This document shows positions 1 through 7,862 of a DNA stretch of 21,072 nucleotides, one piece after another. The stretch comes from Campylobacterota bacterium (GTDB lineage Bacteria; Campylobacterota; Campylobacteria; Campylobacterales; Sulfurospirillaceae), in assembly GCA_009930355.1 (NCBI GenBank), contig RZYK01000015.1:1-21072 (forward strand). Reading direction: 5' to 3'. Positions within the stretch are counted from its first letter, which is position 1, and each line of letters begins with the position of its first letter. The translations under genes and the position numbers were made by a program. The notes beneath the pieces are model-generated. The model did not search any database. It was not told where the DNA came from and was given only the letters and a program-made list of their open reading frames with translations.

Positions 1-2
1 AA

Positions 3-80
3 AGCAGACACAATCCTAAACTACAACGCAATCTAGTACCACTGTTGTACCGCACCTATATGAGTGAATTTCAAACGTAA
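3..80 (+). CDS. possible 3' end of an unidentified gene (partial)
   Basis: Reading frame 3 is open from the window edge to a TAA at 78-80, giving about 25 residues with an Asn-Pro-Lys-Leu-Gln-Arg start and an end reading RTYMSEFQT. I do not recognise the protein. An open stretch this short can arise by chance. The one supporting observation is that a copy of the window's palindrome begins 3 nt behind this stop, as other copies do behind certain stops. The other two plus frames close within the first 40 bases. Real gene or not, it cannot be named from this fragment. Confidence 0.3.
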   Translation, partial: SRHNPKLQRNLVPLLYRTYMSEFQT

Positions 81-83
81 CTA

Positions 84-97
84 CTTTACATGTAAAG
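84..97. repeat. iterated palindrome, copy 1 (CTTTACATGTAAAG)
   Basis: Perfect 14-bp inverted repeat with the 12-mer core at 85-96. It lies in non-coding DNA 3 nt after the putative stop at 78-80. One of ten copies in the window. Confidence 0.85.
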
Positions 98-138
98 CAC
101 ATTTTAAAAATATGCTAACGATTTATCCTATGATATTT

Positions 139-300
139 TTATAATTTTGCAATAACAATAGACTGTTGGTGTGTCTTGAGTATCTCTTGCGCATGCGCTT
201 TAGCTATCTCAGTATACCTATGGTCTTTTCCATTAAAAATAACATTAACGCTAAAACACCAAACAAATAAAAGACTAAAAGCAAAGAATTTAAATTTCAT
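139..300 (-). CDS. small putative exported or membrane-anchored protein, 53 aa
   Basis: I do not recognise this protein. The ATG at 298-300 is chosen because an AAGGTGG ribosome-binding site lies five bases upstream; an open frame continues further upstream to 429 but runs through the hairpins behind cmeC. The product begins MKFKFF, followed by a hydrophobic stretch to about residue 22 that could be a signal peptide or a single membrane anchor. The rest is a short polar tail (NGKDHRYTEIAKAHAQEI and onward) with several His and Lys. No cysteine motif or known domain is visible. It stands alone, downstream of the efflux operon on the same strand and separated from it by two hairpins. Plausible as a gene because of its Shine-Dalgarno and leader, but it could be a remnant. 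Confidence 0.45.
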   Translation of the reverse strand: MKFKFFAFSLLFVWCFSVNVIFNGKDHRYTEIAKAHAQEILKTHQQSIVIAKL

Positions 301-354
301 TTTTTCCACCTTAATTGAATTATAAAAAGAATTGTAATCCAGCAAAGGTTTTTC

Positions 355-378
355 AAAGAGTCTTTTTTGACTCTTTTT
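355..378 (+). terminator. hairpin with T tail
   Basis: AAAGAGTC (355-362), a six-T loop and GACTCTTT (369-376), followed by further Ts on the plus strand. It could be a plus-strand or bidirectional terminator, or a leader structure in front of the 53-aa gene. On the minus strand the T tail is poor. Confidence 0.4.
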
Positions 379-404
379 AAAGTTTTTAGAAAAAAATGAG
401 GGAG

Positions 405-438
405 TAAAGCCTCTGACACCTTCGTGCAAGAGGCTTTA
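405..438 (-). terminator. probable terminator of the efflux operon
   Basis: A perfect 10-bp stem, TAAAGCCTCT (405-414) with AGAGGCTTTA (429-438), encloses a 14-nt loop 11 nt behind the cmeC stop. On the minus strand a run of seven T follows after 8 nt. The distance to the T run is longer than in a classical intrinsic terminator. One arm of the stem overlaps half of palindrome copy 2, so the two structures compete. Confidence 0.5.
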
Positions 439-447
439 CATGTAAAG
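434..447. repeat. iterated palindrome, copy 2 (CTTTACATGTAAAG)
   Basis: Perfect 14-bp inverted repeat one base behind the cmeC stop codon (449-451). It shares bases with the arm of the 405-438 hairpin. Confidence 0.9.
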
Positions 448-448
448 A

Positions 449-1876
449 TTAAAGCGCAGACGTTTCCTCTTTAAAATGCTCTTTATCAAAGCCACCACCT
501 AAGGCTTTATACAAAGAAACACCTGAGCTTAAGAGCTCTTGTTTGACTTGAATGAGTGCAAGTTGAGCGGAAAGGTAGTTACGTTTCGCATCTAAAAGCG
601 CTAAATAATCCCCATATCCCGCCTCATACTGACGTTTACTCAATACAAAAACTTGTGACATACTATCAAGGTAGGCTTTTTGGTGTTCCAGTTTGGTGAT
701 GAGAATATGACGGGTATTGAGCGCATCATAACTCTCTTGAAACGCTTTTTGCACCGTTTGCGCATAGCTAATCTCTGCTATCTCTTTGTTCGCTTTGGCA
801 CTCTCAACACTGGAGCTGGTTTTTCCCATGTTGAACAAAGGAGACGCTACGCTTCCACCAAAGTTGTGCATGGCTGAGCGTGAACTGACCAAATTGGAGA
901 GCTGTGTGCTCTCATAGCCTAAGACTCCTGAGAGACTAATGCTTGGGAAATACGCCGCTCTGGCAACCCCAATATTGGCATTGGCAGCTTTGAGATTCTC
1001 TTCTGCTTGTTTAATATCAGGGCGATTTTGTAAAAGCTCTGAGGGTAAATTCGATGGTACAACAATGTCGTTTGGAAGCACTCTAGGCAGGCTTGTTTTA
1101 GCAAATTCTGCAATCTCTTTTGGTGATTTTCCAACCAATACCGCCAGCGCACTTTGCTGTGTCACAATAGACTGCTCTAGGCTATCTTTATTGATTTGTG
1201 CACTGCGAAGCTCCGCCTCTTCTTGCAAAAGCGTTGCTTTGGTAATCGAGCCTGCTTTGTACTGCACAGCGTAACGCTTCAAGCCCTCTTCTCGTGCCAC
1301 AATGGTTTCTTTGACAACATCCAACTGTTCATTAAGGCTAATGAGCGTAAAGTAACCCTCCGCCACACTGGCAATTAACGCAATTTTAACCGTCTCTTTA
1401 GCCGCATATGTCGCTATTAAAGATGACTTCGCAGAGGCTTCTGTTTCTTTGTATTTTCCCCACAAATCAAGCTCGTAACTGAGCACCGCACTCAGCCCAA
1501 AGTTGTTATAAGTATTATGGCTTGTTGAGTTAAAGGTATCCGCACTGCTACGATACTTTCGTCCACTTCCCTCCGCATCAAGACTTGGGTAGCGATTGGA
1601 CGTAGCGCTTGAGAGCGTAGCACGTGCCAAAGAGATGTTCGCCATTGAGCTTTGAAGGTCATAGTTATTCGCCAATGCCTCCTCAATCAATGCACTCAGT
1701 TTCTCATCTCCATACGCCTTCCACCACTGCATCAACGAAGCACTGCTAGAGGCTGAAGAGAGCGCTTCATAACGCTCTGGAAACTCACTTTTAGGAATGC
1801 TAAGCTCAGGAGAGAGCGAACATCCTCCCATCAAAAGGGCAACGATTGAGAGTGTGAGTATTTGCTTAGGCATCAT
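449..1876 (-). CDS. cmeC: RND efflux outer-membrane channel lipoprotein (CmeC/OprM/NodT family)
   Basis: Outer-membrane exit duct of a tripartite drug efflux pump, expected as a trimer spanning the outer membrane and reaching into the periplasm. The product of 475 residues has a lipoprotein signal ending LLMGGC, with the acylated Cys at residue 19. A mature part with the two repeated OEP-type helical segments follows, including the typical RPDIKQAEENL and ARAAYFPSISLSG motifs. The ATG at 1876 is preferred over an in-frame ATG at 1906 because GGAG lies just upstream and the lipoprotein signal then starts properly; the adjacent ATG at 1873 is equally possible. Its start overlaps the end of the pump gene by 11 nt, so translation is probably coupled. 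The symbol follows from gene order with cmeR, cmeA and cmeB; by sequence alone it is a NodT-family channel. Confidence 0.9.
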   Translation of the reverse strand: MMPKQILTLSIVALLMGGCSLSPELSIPKSEFPERYEALSSASSSASLMQWWKAYGDEKLSALIEEALANNYDLQSSMANISLARATLSSATSNRYPSLDAEGSGRKYRSSADTFNSTSHNTYNNFGLSAVLSYELDLWGKYKETEASAKSSLIATYAAKETVKIALIASVAEGYFTLISLNEQLDVVKETIVAREEGLKRYAVQYKAGSITKATLLQEEAELRSAQINKDSLEQSIVTQQSALAVLVGKSPKEIAEFAKTSLPRVLPNDIVVPSNLPSELLQNRPDIKQAEENLKAANANIGVARAAYFPSISLSGVLGYESTQLSNLVSSRSAMHNFGGSVASPLFNMGKTSSSVESAKANKEIAEISYAQTVQKAFQESYDALNTRHILITKLEHQKAYLDSMSQVFVLSKRQYEAGYGDYLALLDAKRNYLSAQLALIQVKQELLSSGVSLYKALGGGFDKEHFKEETSAL

Positions 1877-4800
1877 GACGCTCTCCTTTTTTTGAAAATT
1901 TTGCATTGAGTTTGGCTAATAAATTGTAAAAAAGAGGAATAAAGAAAATCGCAATGGTCGTTGCCGCAATCATTCCTCCAATAACACCCGTACCAATCGC
2001 ATGACGACTTCCAGCACCCGCACCAGAACTCAGTGCCAATGGTAAAACACCAATGGTAAAAGCAAGCGATGTCATAACAATCGGGCGAAAGCGTAGACGT
2101 GCCGCTTCAAGCGTTGCATCAAAAATCGACTTACCTCTCTCTTGCGCTTGCATCGCAAACTCAACAATTAAGATGGCATTTTTCGCTGAAAGACCTATTA
2201 AAACTAAAAGACCTATTTGGAAATAGATGTCATTGCTAAGCCCTCTTAGATACACCGCCATAATCGCTCCAAACACCGCAAAAGGAACCGCTGTGACAAC
2301 GGCTAGTGGCATCAACCACCTTTCGTACTGTGCTGCAAGAATTAAGAAGATAAAGACAATACCAAAGATAAACGCTTGAGAACCACTGCCTGACATCGCT
2401 TTTTCTTGATAAGAAGTTCCAGCCCACGCTGTGGCATAGCCCTCAGGTGCAACCTCTTTGACCACTTCTTCAATCGCTTTAAGTGCATCGCCAGAGGTAT
2501 ATCCCGGTTTTGGTTCGCCCTCAATTTTAGCGGCGGCAAAGACGTTAAAACGCTCAATGACATCGCCACCCACACTTCGCTCATAACTGACCAATGAACT
2601 TAAAGGAATGAGTTTACCTGTGTTTGATTTGACAAACACATGTTTTAAATCTTCAGGCTTTTCTCTAAAATCAGCTTCAGATTGGACATTCACCTGATAG
2701 GTTCTACCAAAAAGGTTGAAATCATTAACATAATAGGCACCAAAGGTTGCTTGCATGGTTTTAAACGCATCGTTAATAGAAACACCTAAGGCTTTGGCTT
2801 TTTCTCTATCCAGATTCACTTTATACTGAGGAATTTTCATATTGAGTGAGTTTCTAACCATAGAGAGTTCTGGTCTTTGGTTCGCTTTTGCCACAATTTG
2901 ATCGGCAATAGCCCCTAACGCTTCAAGAGACCCTCCCGTTCTATCTTGCAAATACATCTCAAAACCACCTGAGATACTCAGCCCCATAATCGGTGGTGGA
3001 TTGAGTGCAAAAATGGTTGCATCAGAAACACCAAATAACGCACCATTGAGTGCGCCACTGACCGCTTCTGAGTGCTGATTAGGAGCTTTTCGCTCACTCC
3101 AATCTTTGAGTGGTAAAAACGTTGTTGCCGCATTGGTTTTTGCCGCCCCACTTAAAAGGTCAAACCCTGAAATAGATATGTTATAAGCAATCTCTGGCAT
3201 TTGATTGGTAATATCACTCACCTGCGCACTCACCGCTTGGGTACGATACAATGAAGAAGCAGGTGGAAGTGCTGTGACTGCGATTAAGTAGCCTTTATCT
3301 TCCATCGGGACGAGTGCGCTGGGTACTTTTTGAAAAAGCCCATAGGTCATCCCCATCAAAGCAGCAAAGACAATCAAACTAATGACACCATGACGCACCA
3401 CTAAACTCACCCCACTGGTGAACCAATTGGTTGAGGCATCAAAAAATTCATTAAATTTTCTAACAAACCAAAACGGTTTTGGCTCTTTTTTGGTGAGGAA
3501 AATCGCACATAAGGCAGGAGTGAGTGTTAAAGCCACCATACCTGAGATAATCACGGAGATAACGATAGTAATGGCGAATTGCTGGTACATTTGCCCTGTA
3601 AAGCCGCCCATAAAAGAGACAGGAATAAACACCGCACACAACACTAAAACAATCGCCACAACAGGACCTGTAACCTCTTGCATGGCCTTAATCGTAGCCT
3701 CTTTAACACTGATCTCTTTTTCAGAGTGTAAAATCCTCTCAACGTTTTCAATAACAATAATCGCATCATCGACAACAATACCAATGGCTAAAACCAACCC
3801 AAAGAGTGTTAGAAGATTGATGGAATAGCCTAATGCATACATCCCCGCAAAAGTTCCGATGATAGAGACAGGAATCGCTAAAACCGGAATAATGGTCGCT
3901 CGCATATTTTGCAAGAAAAGGTAGACAATCGCAATAACGAGCAAGAGCGCTTCCACAAATGTTTTCACTACTTCATTCACCGAAATTTGAATAAACTTAG
4001 TGGTATCGTAAGGAATACGATACTCCATGTTTTCAGGAAAAGACTTGGATAATCTCTCCATCGCCTCATCCACTCGTTTAGCGGTATCAAGAGCATTCGC
4101 ACCTGATTGTAAATAGATACCAATGGGCACCATAGTTTGACCATTCAGCGTAGAGGTGACATCGTACGATTCAGCTCCTAGCTCAAGTCGTGCCACATCT
4201 TTTAAGCGAAGGGTTGAGCCATCTTTATTTGATTTTAAAATAATCTTTTCAAACTCTTCAACTTTATCAAAACGCCCTTGCGTGGTCACGGTGAAGGTGT
4301 ACGCTTGAGACGTTTTAGAAGGCGATTGGTTAAAACGACCTGTTGCGAACTGTGCATTTTGCTCGGAGATAGCATTGATGACATCGGTAGGTGTAAGATT
4401 GTATTTTGCCAATTGGTCAGGTTTCATCCAAACACGCATGGAGTAGTTTTGATTGCCAAACAATGAGGCGTTCCCCACACCCTCAACCCTTTTTAACTCA
4501 TCAATAACGTTAATAAGGGCATAGTTAGCCATGTAAATTTCATCATAACTGTTATTGGGTGAAATAATGGAGATAACTTTTAAAATGGTCGAAGACTGCT
4601 TGGTTACCGTAACACCTTGCGCTTGTACTTCGGAAGGAAGTTTGTTAAGTGCAGCTTGAACACGGTTATTGACGTTAATGGTCGCTTGGTCGGGATCGGT
4701 TCCAATTTTAAAGTAAACATTGATGCTTAATGAGCCCGTTGAAGAGGCGGTTGAAGACATATAAATCATATCTTCCACACCGTTAATTTGCTGTTCAAGC

Positions 4801-4994
4801 GGAGCAGCAACGGTTTTAGAGATGGTCTCCGCACTCGCACCCGCATAGGTTGCCTCAACGCTGACTTGCGGAGGGGTTACCTCAGGGTACTCCTCAATGG
4901 GCAGCGCTCTAATACTCATCAAACCCGCAATAATCACAACAATCGAAAGGACGGTTGCGAAAATAGGTCTGTTGATAAAGAATTTTGAAAACAT
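1866..4994 (-). CDS. cmeB: RND multidrug efflux pump, HAE-1 family (CmeB/AcrB-like)
   Basis: Inner-membrane proton/drug antiporter of 1042 residues, the normal length for AcrB and CmeB. It starts MFSKFFINRPIFA, as members of this family do. The proton-relay pair is visible in GIVVDDAIIVIENVER near residues 404-419, and the partner Lys in GLSAKNAILIVEFA near the C-terminus. Two large periplasmic loops each follow a first membrane helix. An AAGGA site precedes the ATG. The gene begins 3 nt behind the adaptor gene and overlaps the channel gene, which marks one transcription unit. The likely role is export of bile salts, dyes or antibiotics; the substrate range cannot be read from the sequence. 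The whole sequence resembles what I recall of Campylobacter jejuni CmeB, including NYSMR and the PYDTTKF region. Confidence 0.95.
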   Translation of the reverse strand: MFSKFFINRPIFATVLSIVVIIAGLMSIRALPIEEYPEVTPPQVSVEATYAGASAETISKTVAAPLEQQINGVEDMIYMSSTASSTGSLSINVYFKIGTDPDQATINVNNRVQAALNKLPSEVQAQGVTVTKQSSTILKVISIISPNNSYDEIYMANYALINVIDELKRVEGVGNASLFGNQNYSMRVWMKPDQLAKYNLTPTDVINAISEQNAQFATGRFNQSPSKTSQAYTFTVTTQGRFDKVEEFEKIILKSNKDGSTLRLKDVARLELGAESYDVTSTLNGQTMVPIGIYLQSGANALDTAKRVDEAMERLSKSFPENMEYRIPYDTTKFIQISVNEVVKTFVEALLLVIAIVYLFLQNMRATIIPVLAIPVSIIGTFAGMYALGYSINLLTLFGLVLAIGIVVDDAIIVIENVERILHSEKEISVKEATIKAMQEVTGPVVAIVLVLCAVFIPVSFMGGFTGQMYQQFAITIVISVIISGMVALTLTPALCAIFLTKKEPKPFWFVRKFNEFFDASTNWFTSGVSLVVRHGVISLIVFAALMGMTYGLFQKVPSALVPMEDKGYLIAVTALPPASSLYRTQAVSAQVSDITNQMPEIAYNISISGFDLLSGAAKTNAATTFLPLKDWSERKAPNQHSEAVSGALNGALFGVSDATIFALNPPPIMGLSISGGFEMYLQDRTGGSLEALGAIADQIVAKANQRPELSMVRNSLNMKIPQYKVNLDREKAKALGVSINDAFKTMQATFGAYYVNDFNLFGRTYQVNVQSEADFREKPEDLKHVFVKSNTGKLIPLSSLVSYERSVGGDVIERFNVFAAAKIEGEPKPGYTSGDALKAIEEVVKEVAPEGYATAWAGTSYQEKAMSGSGSQAFIFGIVFIFLILAAQYERWLMPLAVVTAVPFAVFGAIMAVYLRGLSNDIYFQIGLLVLIGLSAKNAILIVEFAMQAQERGKSIFDATLEAARLRFRPIVMTSLAFTIGVLPLALSSGAGAGSRHAIGTGVIGGMIAATTIAIFFIPLFYNLLAKLNAKFSKKGERHDA

Positions 4995-4997
4995 ACG

Positions 4998-6149
4998 TTA
5001 TTCCTTTGTTTCGGCAAGAACAATGGCAGAACCAGGGCGAAGTTTGGTTAGGTTATTGGTAATGACCACATCGTTTACATGTAAACCACTTTCAATGATG
5101 TAACTTTCATTATGCACAGAACCTGCTCTTACAGGTACTTTGGTTGCTTTTCCCTCTTTAGCAACATAAACATACGCCCCCGTAGCATCTTGTAAAAGTG
5201 CTTTTTGAGGGATACTCAGTGCATCTTTATAGACTAACCCACCCACATTAACACGCACAAAAAGTCCAGGAATCAACAGATGATTTGGATTGGCGAATGT
5301 TGCTCTTGCTTTAATGGTGGATGTTTCACCATCGACATAACTGTCTAAAAAGTCTAAGGTTCCAACTTTTTCATAGGTACTGCCATCTGGCGTGCTAATC
5401 TGTACAGGCAACTTCGCCTTAGCGATGCTGTTCCACTGCCCTTCATTCATCGTGTAGCGTTTTTTCAAGAGTTCAATGTCAGGCAAAGAGAACTCAACAT
5501 AAATAGGGTCCATTTGGGTAATGGTCGTTAGGTTTAAATTCTCACTGCTAGAACCTACATAACTTCCTATATCTTGGGTATTAAGACTGGTTAAACCAGA
5601 AATTGGCGCTTTGACCGCCGTATATCCCAAATCAATCTGTGCTTTTTTCAACGTAGCTTGTGAAGCTTTTAAAGATGCCTGAGCGGATTCGTACGCAGAG
5701 AGTGCGCTGTCTCGCTCTTTTTGAGAAATGGCATCTTGTTCAAACAACACTTTAATGCGCTCCCAATCCCGTGTCGCTTGTTTCAATGTTGCCTCTTTGA
5801 CACCTACATCCGCAAGGGCTTCTTGTACTAAGGCTTCGTAGCGGTTAGAATCAATCTGATACAAACTCTCCCCTGCTTTGACAAAGCTTCCCTCGACAAA
5901 AGACTTTTTCTCCAAAATCCCACTGACACGAGCCACCACATTGACCTGTTGCATACTTTTTACTTTGGCAGGATACTCTAAACTCACAGGAATATTTTCT
6001 GCTTTTACCGTATACGTTGTTACATGTAAAGGAGGCATTGCTCCCATTCCACCTGCGTGTGCATCTTGTTTTTCACCACTGCACCCTACCAAAACAAAAG
6101 CCCCTAAACTCAGAGCTAATGCGTAGTGTAACGCTTGTTTTTGAATCAT
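4998..6149 (-). CDS. cmeA: RND efflux periplasmic adaptor lipoprotein (CmeA/AcrA-like)
   Basis: Membrane-fusion protein that joins pump and channel in the periplasm. It has 383 residues with a lipoprotein signal ending LVGC (Cys23), the biotinyl-lipoyl half motif VVARVSGILEKKSFVEG near residues 71-87, a long helical hairpin to about residue 175 rich in Ala, Lys and Glu, the matching lipoyl half (IDLGYTAVKAPISG), then beta-barrel and membrane-proximal domains. The ATG at 6149 is chosen over one at 6182 because GGAG lies 7 nt upstream, the lipoprotein leader begins there, and the upstream ATG falls inside the operator. First gene of the pump operon, directly behind the operator and promoter at 6171-6231. 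The gene contains two copies of the iterated palindrome, read as Leu-His-Val-Asn and Leu-His-Val-Thr. Confidence 0.93.
   Translation of the reverse strand: MIQKQALHYALALSLGAFVLVGCSGEKQDAHAGGMGAMPPLHVTTYTVKAENIPVSLEYPAKVKSMQQVNVVARVSGILEKKSFVEGSFVKAGESLYQIDSNRYEALVQEALADVGVKEATLKQATRDWERIKVLFEQDAISQKERDSALSAYESAQASLKASQATLKKAQIDLGYTAVKAPISGLTSLNTQDIGSYVGSSSENLNLTTITQMDPIYVEFSLPDIELLKKRYTMNEGQWNSIAKAKLPVQISTPDGSTYEKVGTLDFLDSYVDGETSTIKARATFANPNHLLIPGLFVRVNVGGLVYKDALSIPQKALLQDATGAYVYVAKEGKATKVPVRAGSVHNESYIIESGLHVNDVVITNNLTKLRPGSAIVLAETKE
5073..5086. repeat. iterated palindrome, copy 3 (in cmeA)
   Basis: GTTTACATGTAAAC, a perfect 14-bp inverted repeat with the core at 5074-5085. It lies inside the coding sequence and reads Gly-Leu-His-Val-Asn on the gene's strand. 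Confidence 0.85.
6019..6030. repeat. iterated palindrome, copy 4 (one mismatch, in cmeA)
   Basis: GTTACATGTAAA differs from the 12-mer consensus only at the first base. It is inside the coding sequence and reads Leu-His-Val-Thr on the gene's strand. Confidence 0.65.
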
Positions 6150-6170
6150 TCGTTTGCTCCATTTAAATTG

Positions 6171-6186
6171 TGTAATGTACATTACA
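6171..6186. promoter_or_regulatory. CmeR-type operator of the efflux operon
   Basis: TGTAATGTACATTACA is a perfect 16-bp palindrome between repressor and adaptor genes, about 10-25 nt downstream of the predicted transcription start. Its half-sites, TGTAAT-N4-ATTACA, match the inverted repeat I recall as the CmeR site in front of C. jejuni cmeABC (TGTAATAAATATTACA). A further ATTACA half-site follows at 6187-6192 apart from its first base, so binding may extend. Confidence 0.8.
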
Positions 6187-6202
6187 TTACATTTTTGAGG
6201 GA

Positions 6203-6231
6203 ATTATAATCCCAAAATGTAAATAAGTCAA
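6203..6231 (-). promoter_or_regulatory. sigma70-type promoter of cmeABC
   Basis: On the minus strand, TTGACT (6226-6231), a 17-nt spacer and TATAAT (6203-6208) form a near-consensus promoter. The -35 box begins 5 nt behind the cmeR stop. Transcription should start near 6196, just before the operator, so repressor bound there would block the first transcribed bases. Confidence 0.8.
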
Positions 6232-6235
6232 GCAT

Positions 6236-6898
6236 TTATGCCTTTTTTGATGCACCAATTCCTCGACAAAAAATAGTCACTATCTGCCTGAGTGCTCGCA
6301 TTCGACTCTCTTCTGAAATATCTGTCTCAACGCCTAAAATGCGTGGAAACATAAAAGGCTCTTCCAGCGAGCTTAAAAATTGATGCGCACAAAGCGTTGT
6401 ATCTTCTACCTCGATTCTGCCACATCTCTTTTCATGTTCCAAATATTCAGCGACCATCGTGACAGGGCGCATCATAATCTGTAAAAATTTTTCATTGATG
6501 GACTTCGTCTCTTCAAGATAGCCTAATGAAGCAGCCAGTCGGTTAAATAAAATAGCATCATCTTCCACTAAAATATCTAAATAGGACTTGCCAATCATAC
6601 TTAAGAAAGCTTCTAAACGCCCTTCATAATTAGCACTTTGCCTGCCCCACTCCCCAAAGAGCTCTTCAGATTTTTGCTCTAAAACATAAATCAATAGTTG
6701 CGATTTATTGCCAAAATGCTTATACAAAGTCGACAAAGAACCACCTGATTCTTTGACAATATCATTCATGCTGACATTTTCATAGCCTTTATCTAAAAAA
6801 AGCCTATGCGCTACATCAACAATTTTTGTACATCTCGATTCAGCTTTACCACTTAAATGCTTAAAAAAATCACTGATGCAACATTTATGTTCCTTCAT
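6236..6898 (-). CDS. cmeR: TetR-family repressor of the efflux operon (CmeR-like)
   Basis: DNA-binding repressor of 220 residues; CmeR of C. jejuni has about 210. The N-terminal TetR domain carries a helix-turn-helix around residues 43-65 (VSMNDIVKESGGSLSTLYKH), with a ligand-binding helical domain behind it. The ending, near FCRGIGASKKA, resembles the CmeR C-terminus as I recall it. An unusual Cys-rich start (HKCCIS) and Cys23 are present. The start has a strong AGGAGGT site. It lies directly upstream of the pump genes on the same strand, as cmeR does, and should repress them through the operator at 6171-6186. No equivalent operator is seen in front of cmeR itself, so autoregulation is not evident. 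Confidence 0.88.
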   Translation of the reverse strand: MKEHKCCISDFFKHLSGKAESRCTKIVDVAHRLFLDKGYENVSMNDIVKESGGSLSTLYKHFGNKSQLLIYVLEQKSEELFGEWGRQSANYEGRLEAFLSMIGKSYLDILVEDDAILFNRLAASLGYLEETKSINEKFLQIMMRPVTMVAEYLEHEKRCGRIEVEDTTLCAHQFLSSLEEPFMFPRILGVETDISEESRMRALRQIVTIFCRGIGASKKA

Positions 6899-6927
6899 AT
6901 CTACGCACCTCCTACAATTTTTTTGCC

Positions 6928-6933
6928 ATTATA
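6928..6933 (-). promoter_or_regulatory. probable -10 box of cmeR
   Basis: TATAAT on the minus strand, 30 nt before the cmeR start and in front of its AGGAGGT site. No good -35 box is seen at the right distance (AAAGTG around 6951-6956 at best). Confidence 0.5.
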
Positions 6934-7002
6934 CAACAAATCCATTTTCACACTTTAGCGTACAAAAACTATTTTTACTAAGGAATTTTGTTATATGATT
7001 GC

Positions 7003-7014
7003 TCTACATGTAAA
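7003..7014. repeat. iterated palindrome, copy 5 (one mismatch, upstream of motA)
   Basis: TCTACATGTAAA, one mismatch from the 12-mer, in the cmeR-motA intergenic region. Its last four bases are the TAAA of the sigma28 promoter, so the likeness may be partly due to that. Confidence 0.55.
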
Positions 7015-7037
7015 GTTTTTTGCATATTAACCGATAA
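7011..7037 (+). promoter_or_regulatory. sigma28 (FliA) promoter of motAB
   Basis: TAAA (7011-7014), a 15-nt spacer and ACCGATAA (7030-7037). This matches the enterobacterial FliA consensus TAAA-N15-GCCGATAA at all but one base. Placement 40 nt before the motA ATG and a flagellar gene downstream both fit class-late flagellar expression. Confidence 0.8.
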
Positions 7038-7076
7038 TGCTTGAAACTGTTTAAATATTATTTTGGAGCTACCTTT

Positions 7077-7853
7077 ATGGACTTAACTGTCATCTTAGGC
7101 ATGGTTATCTCAATTACATCCATTGCCATTGGCGATATTATGGAGGGTGGCAATCCTCTGCATGTTCTTCATATTACTTCTTTTATTATTGTTGTTCCAA
7201 CAGCCATGGCTTCTGCGATGACAGGAACACATCCTGAGTATGTTCGTGCCGCTTTTAAAGAGATTAAACTGGTTTTCAAAAAATCCCCCGTTGATTTACA
7301 TGCACGGATTAAACAAATTATTGATTTAGCGATTATTGCCCGTCGTGATGGTATCTTAGCCCTTGAAACCCATGCCAATGCAATGGACGATGAGTTTTTT
7401 AAAAAAGGACTTAGTATGGCAGTTGATGGTACTGAAGCGCATGAAATTGAAGAGACGCTAGAGATTATGCTTGAAGAGACAGAAGAGTACTACCATGGTG
7501 CGGCGCACTATTGGCTCCTTGCGGGTGAATCGTGCCCTGTGATTGGTTTGATTGGTGCGGTTTTAGGACTTATTTTAGCGCTTCAAAAACTCGACAATCC
7601 TGCGGAAATGGCAGCAGGTATTGCAGGTGCGTTTACGGCAACTGTTACGGGTATTGCGGGTGCATATATTTTTATGGGACCGTGGGGAAATAAACTTAAA
7701 GCAAAATCTCATGATTTTATTAAAGAAAAAAAAGTTATTTTAGCGGGTATTTTAGGCATTTCTCATGGTGATAATCCTCGTATGTTAGAAACAAAGCTTC
7801 TTAATTATCTCTCTCCACTTGAAGAGAAGAAAAGCCAATTCGATAAAGCATAA
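7077..7853 (+). CDS. motA: flagellar motor stator protein MotA
   Basis: Inner-membrane stator subunit that, with MotB, forms the proton channel and pushes on FliG. It has 258 residues, the length of the Campylobacter protein. Four membrane segments are visible, with the large cytoplasmic loop between the second and third carrying IIARRDGILALE (residues 86-97), the charged region that contacts the rotor, and the conserved Pro of CPVIGLIGAV (Pro154) near the channel. The ATG at 7077 is chosen because GGAG lies 8 nt upstream and the protein then starts MDLTVILG like its homologues; a TTG start at 7041 would add 12 residues and overlap the predicted sigma28 transcription start region. motB follows after 9 nt. 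Confidence 0.96.
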   Translation: MDLTVILGMVISITSIAIGDIMEGGNPLHVLHITSFIIVVPTAMASAMTGTHPEYVRAAFKEIKLVFKKSPVDLHARIKQIIDLAIIARRDGILALETHANAMDDEFFKKGLSMAVDGTEAHEIEETLEIMLEETEEYYHGAAHYWLLAGESCPVIGLIGAVLGLILALQKLDNPAEMAAGIAGAFTATVTGIAGAYIFMGPWGNKLKAKSHDFIKEKKVILAGILGISHGDNPRMLETKLLNYLSPLEEKKSQFDKA

Positions 7854-7862
7854 GGAACGTTT

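Noticed and set aside
2638..2643. ACATGT core in cmeB as an eleventh copy
   Set aside because: Flanks are AAC and TTT-type, not TTT/AAA; more than two mismatches from the 12-mer.
7041..7076. TTG start that would extend MotA by 12 residues
   Set aside because: No ribosome-binding site, it lies at the predicted sigma28 transcription start, and homologues begin at the ATG at 7077.
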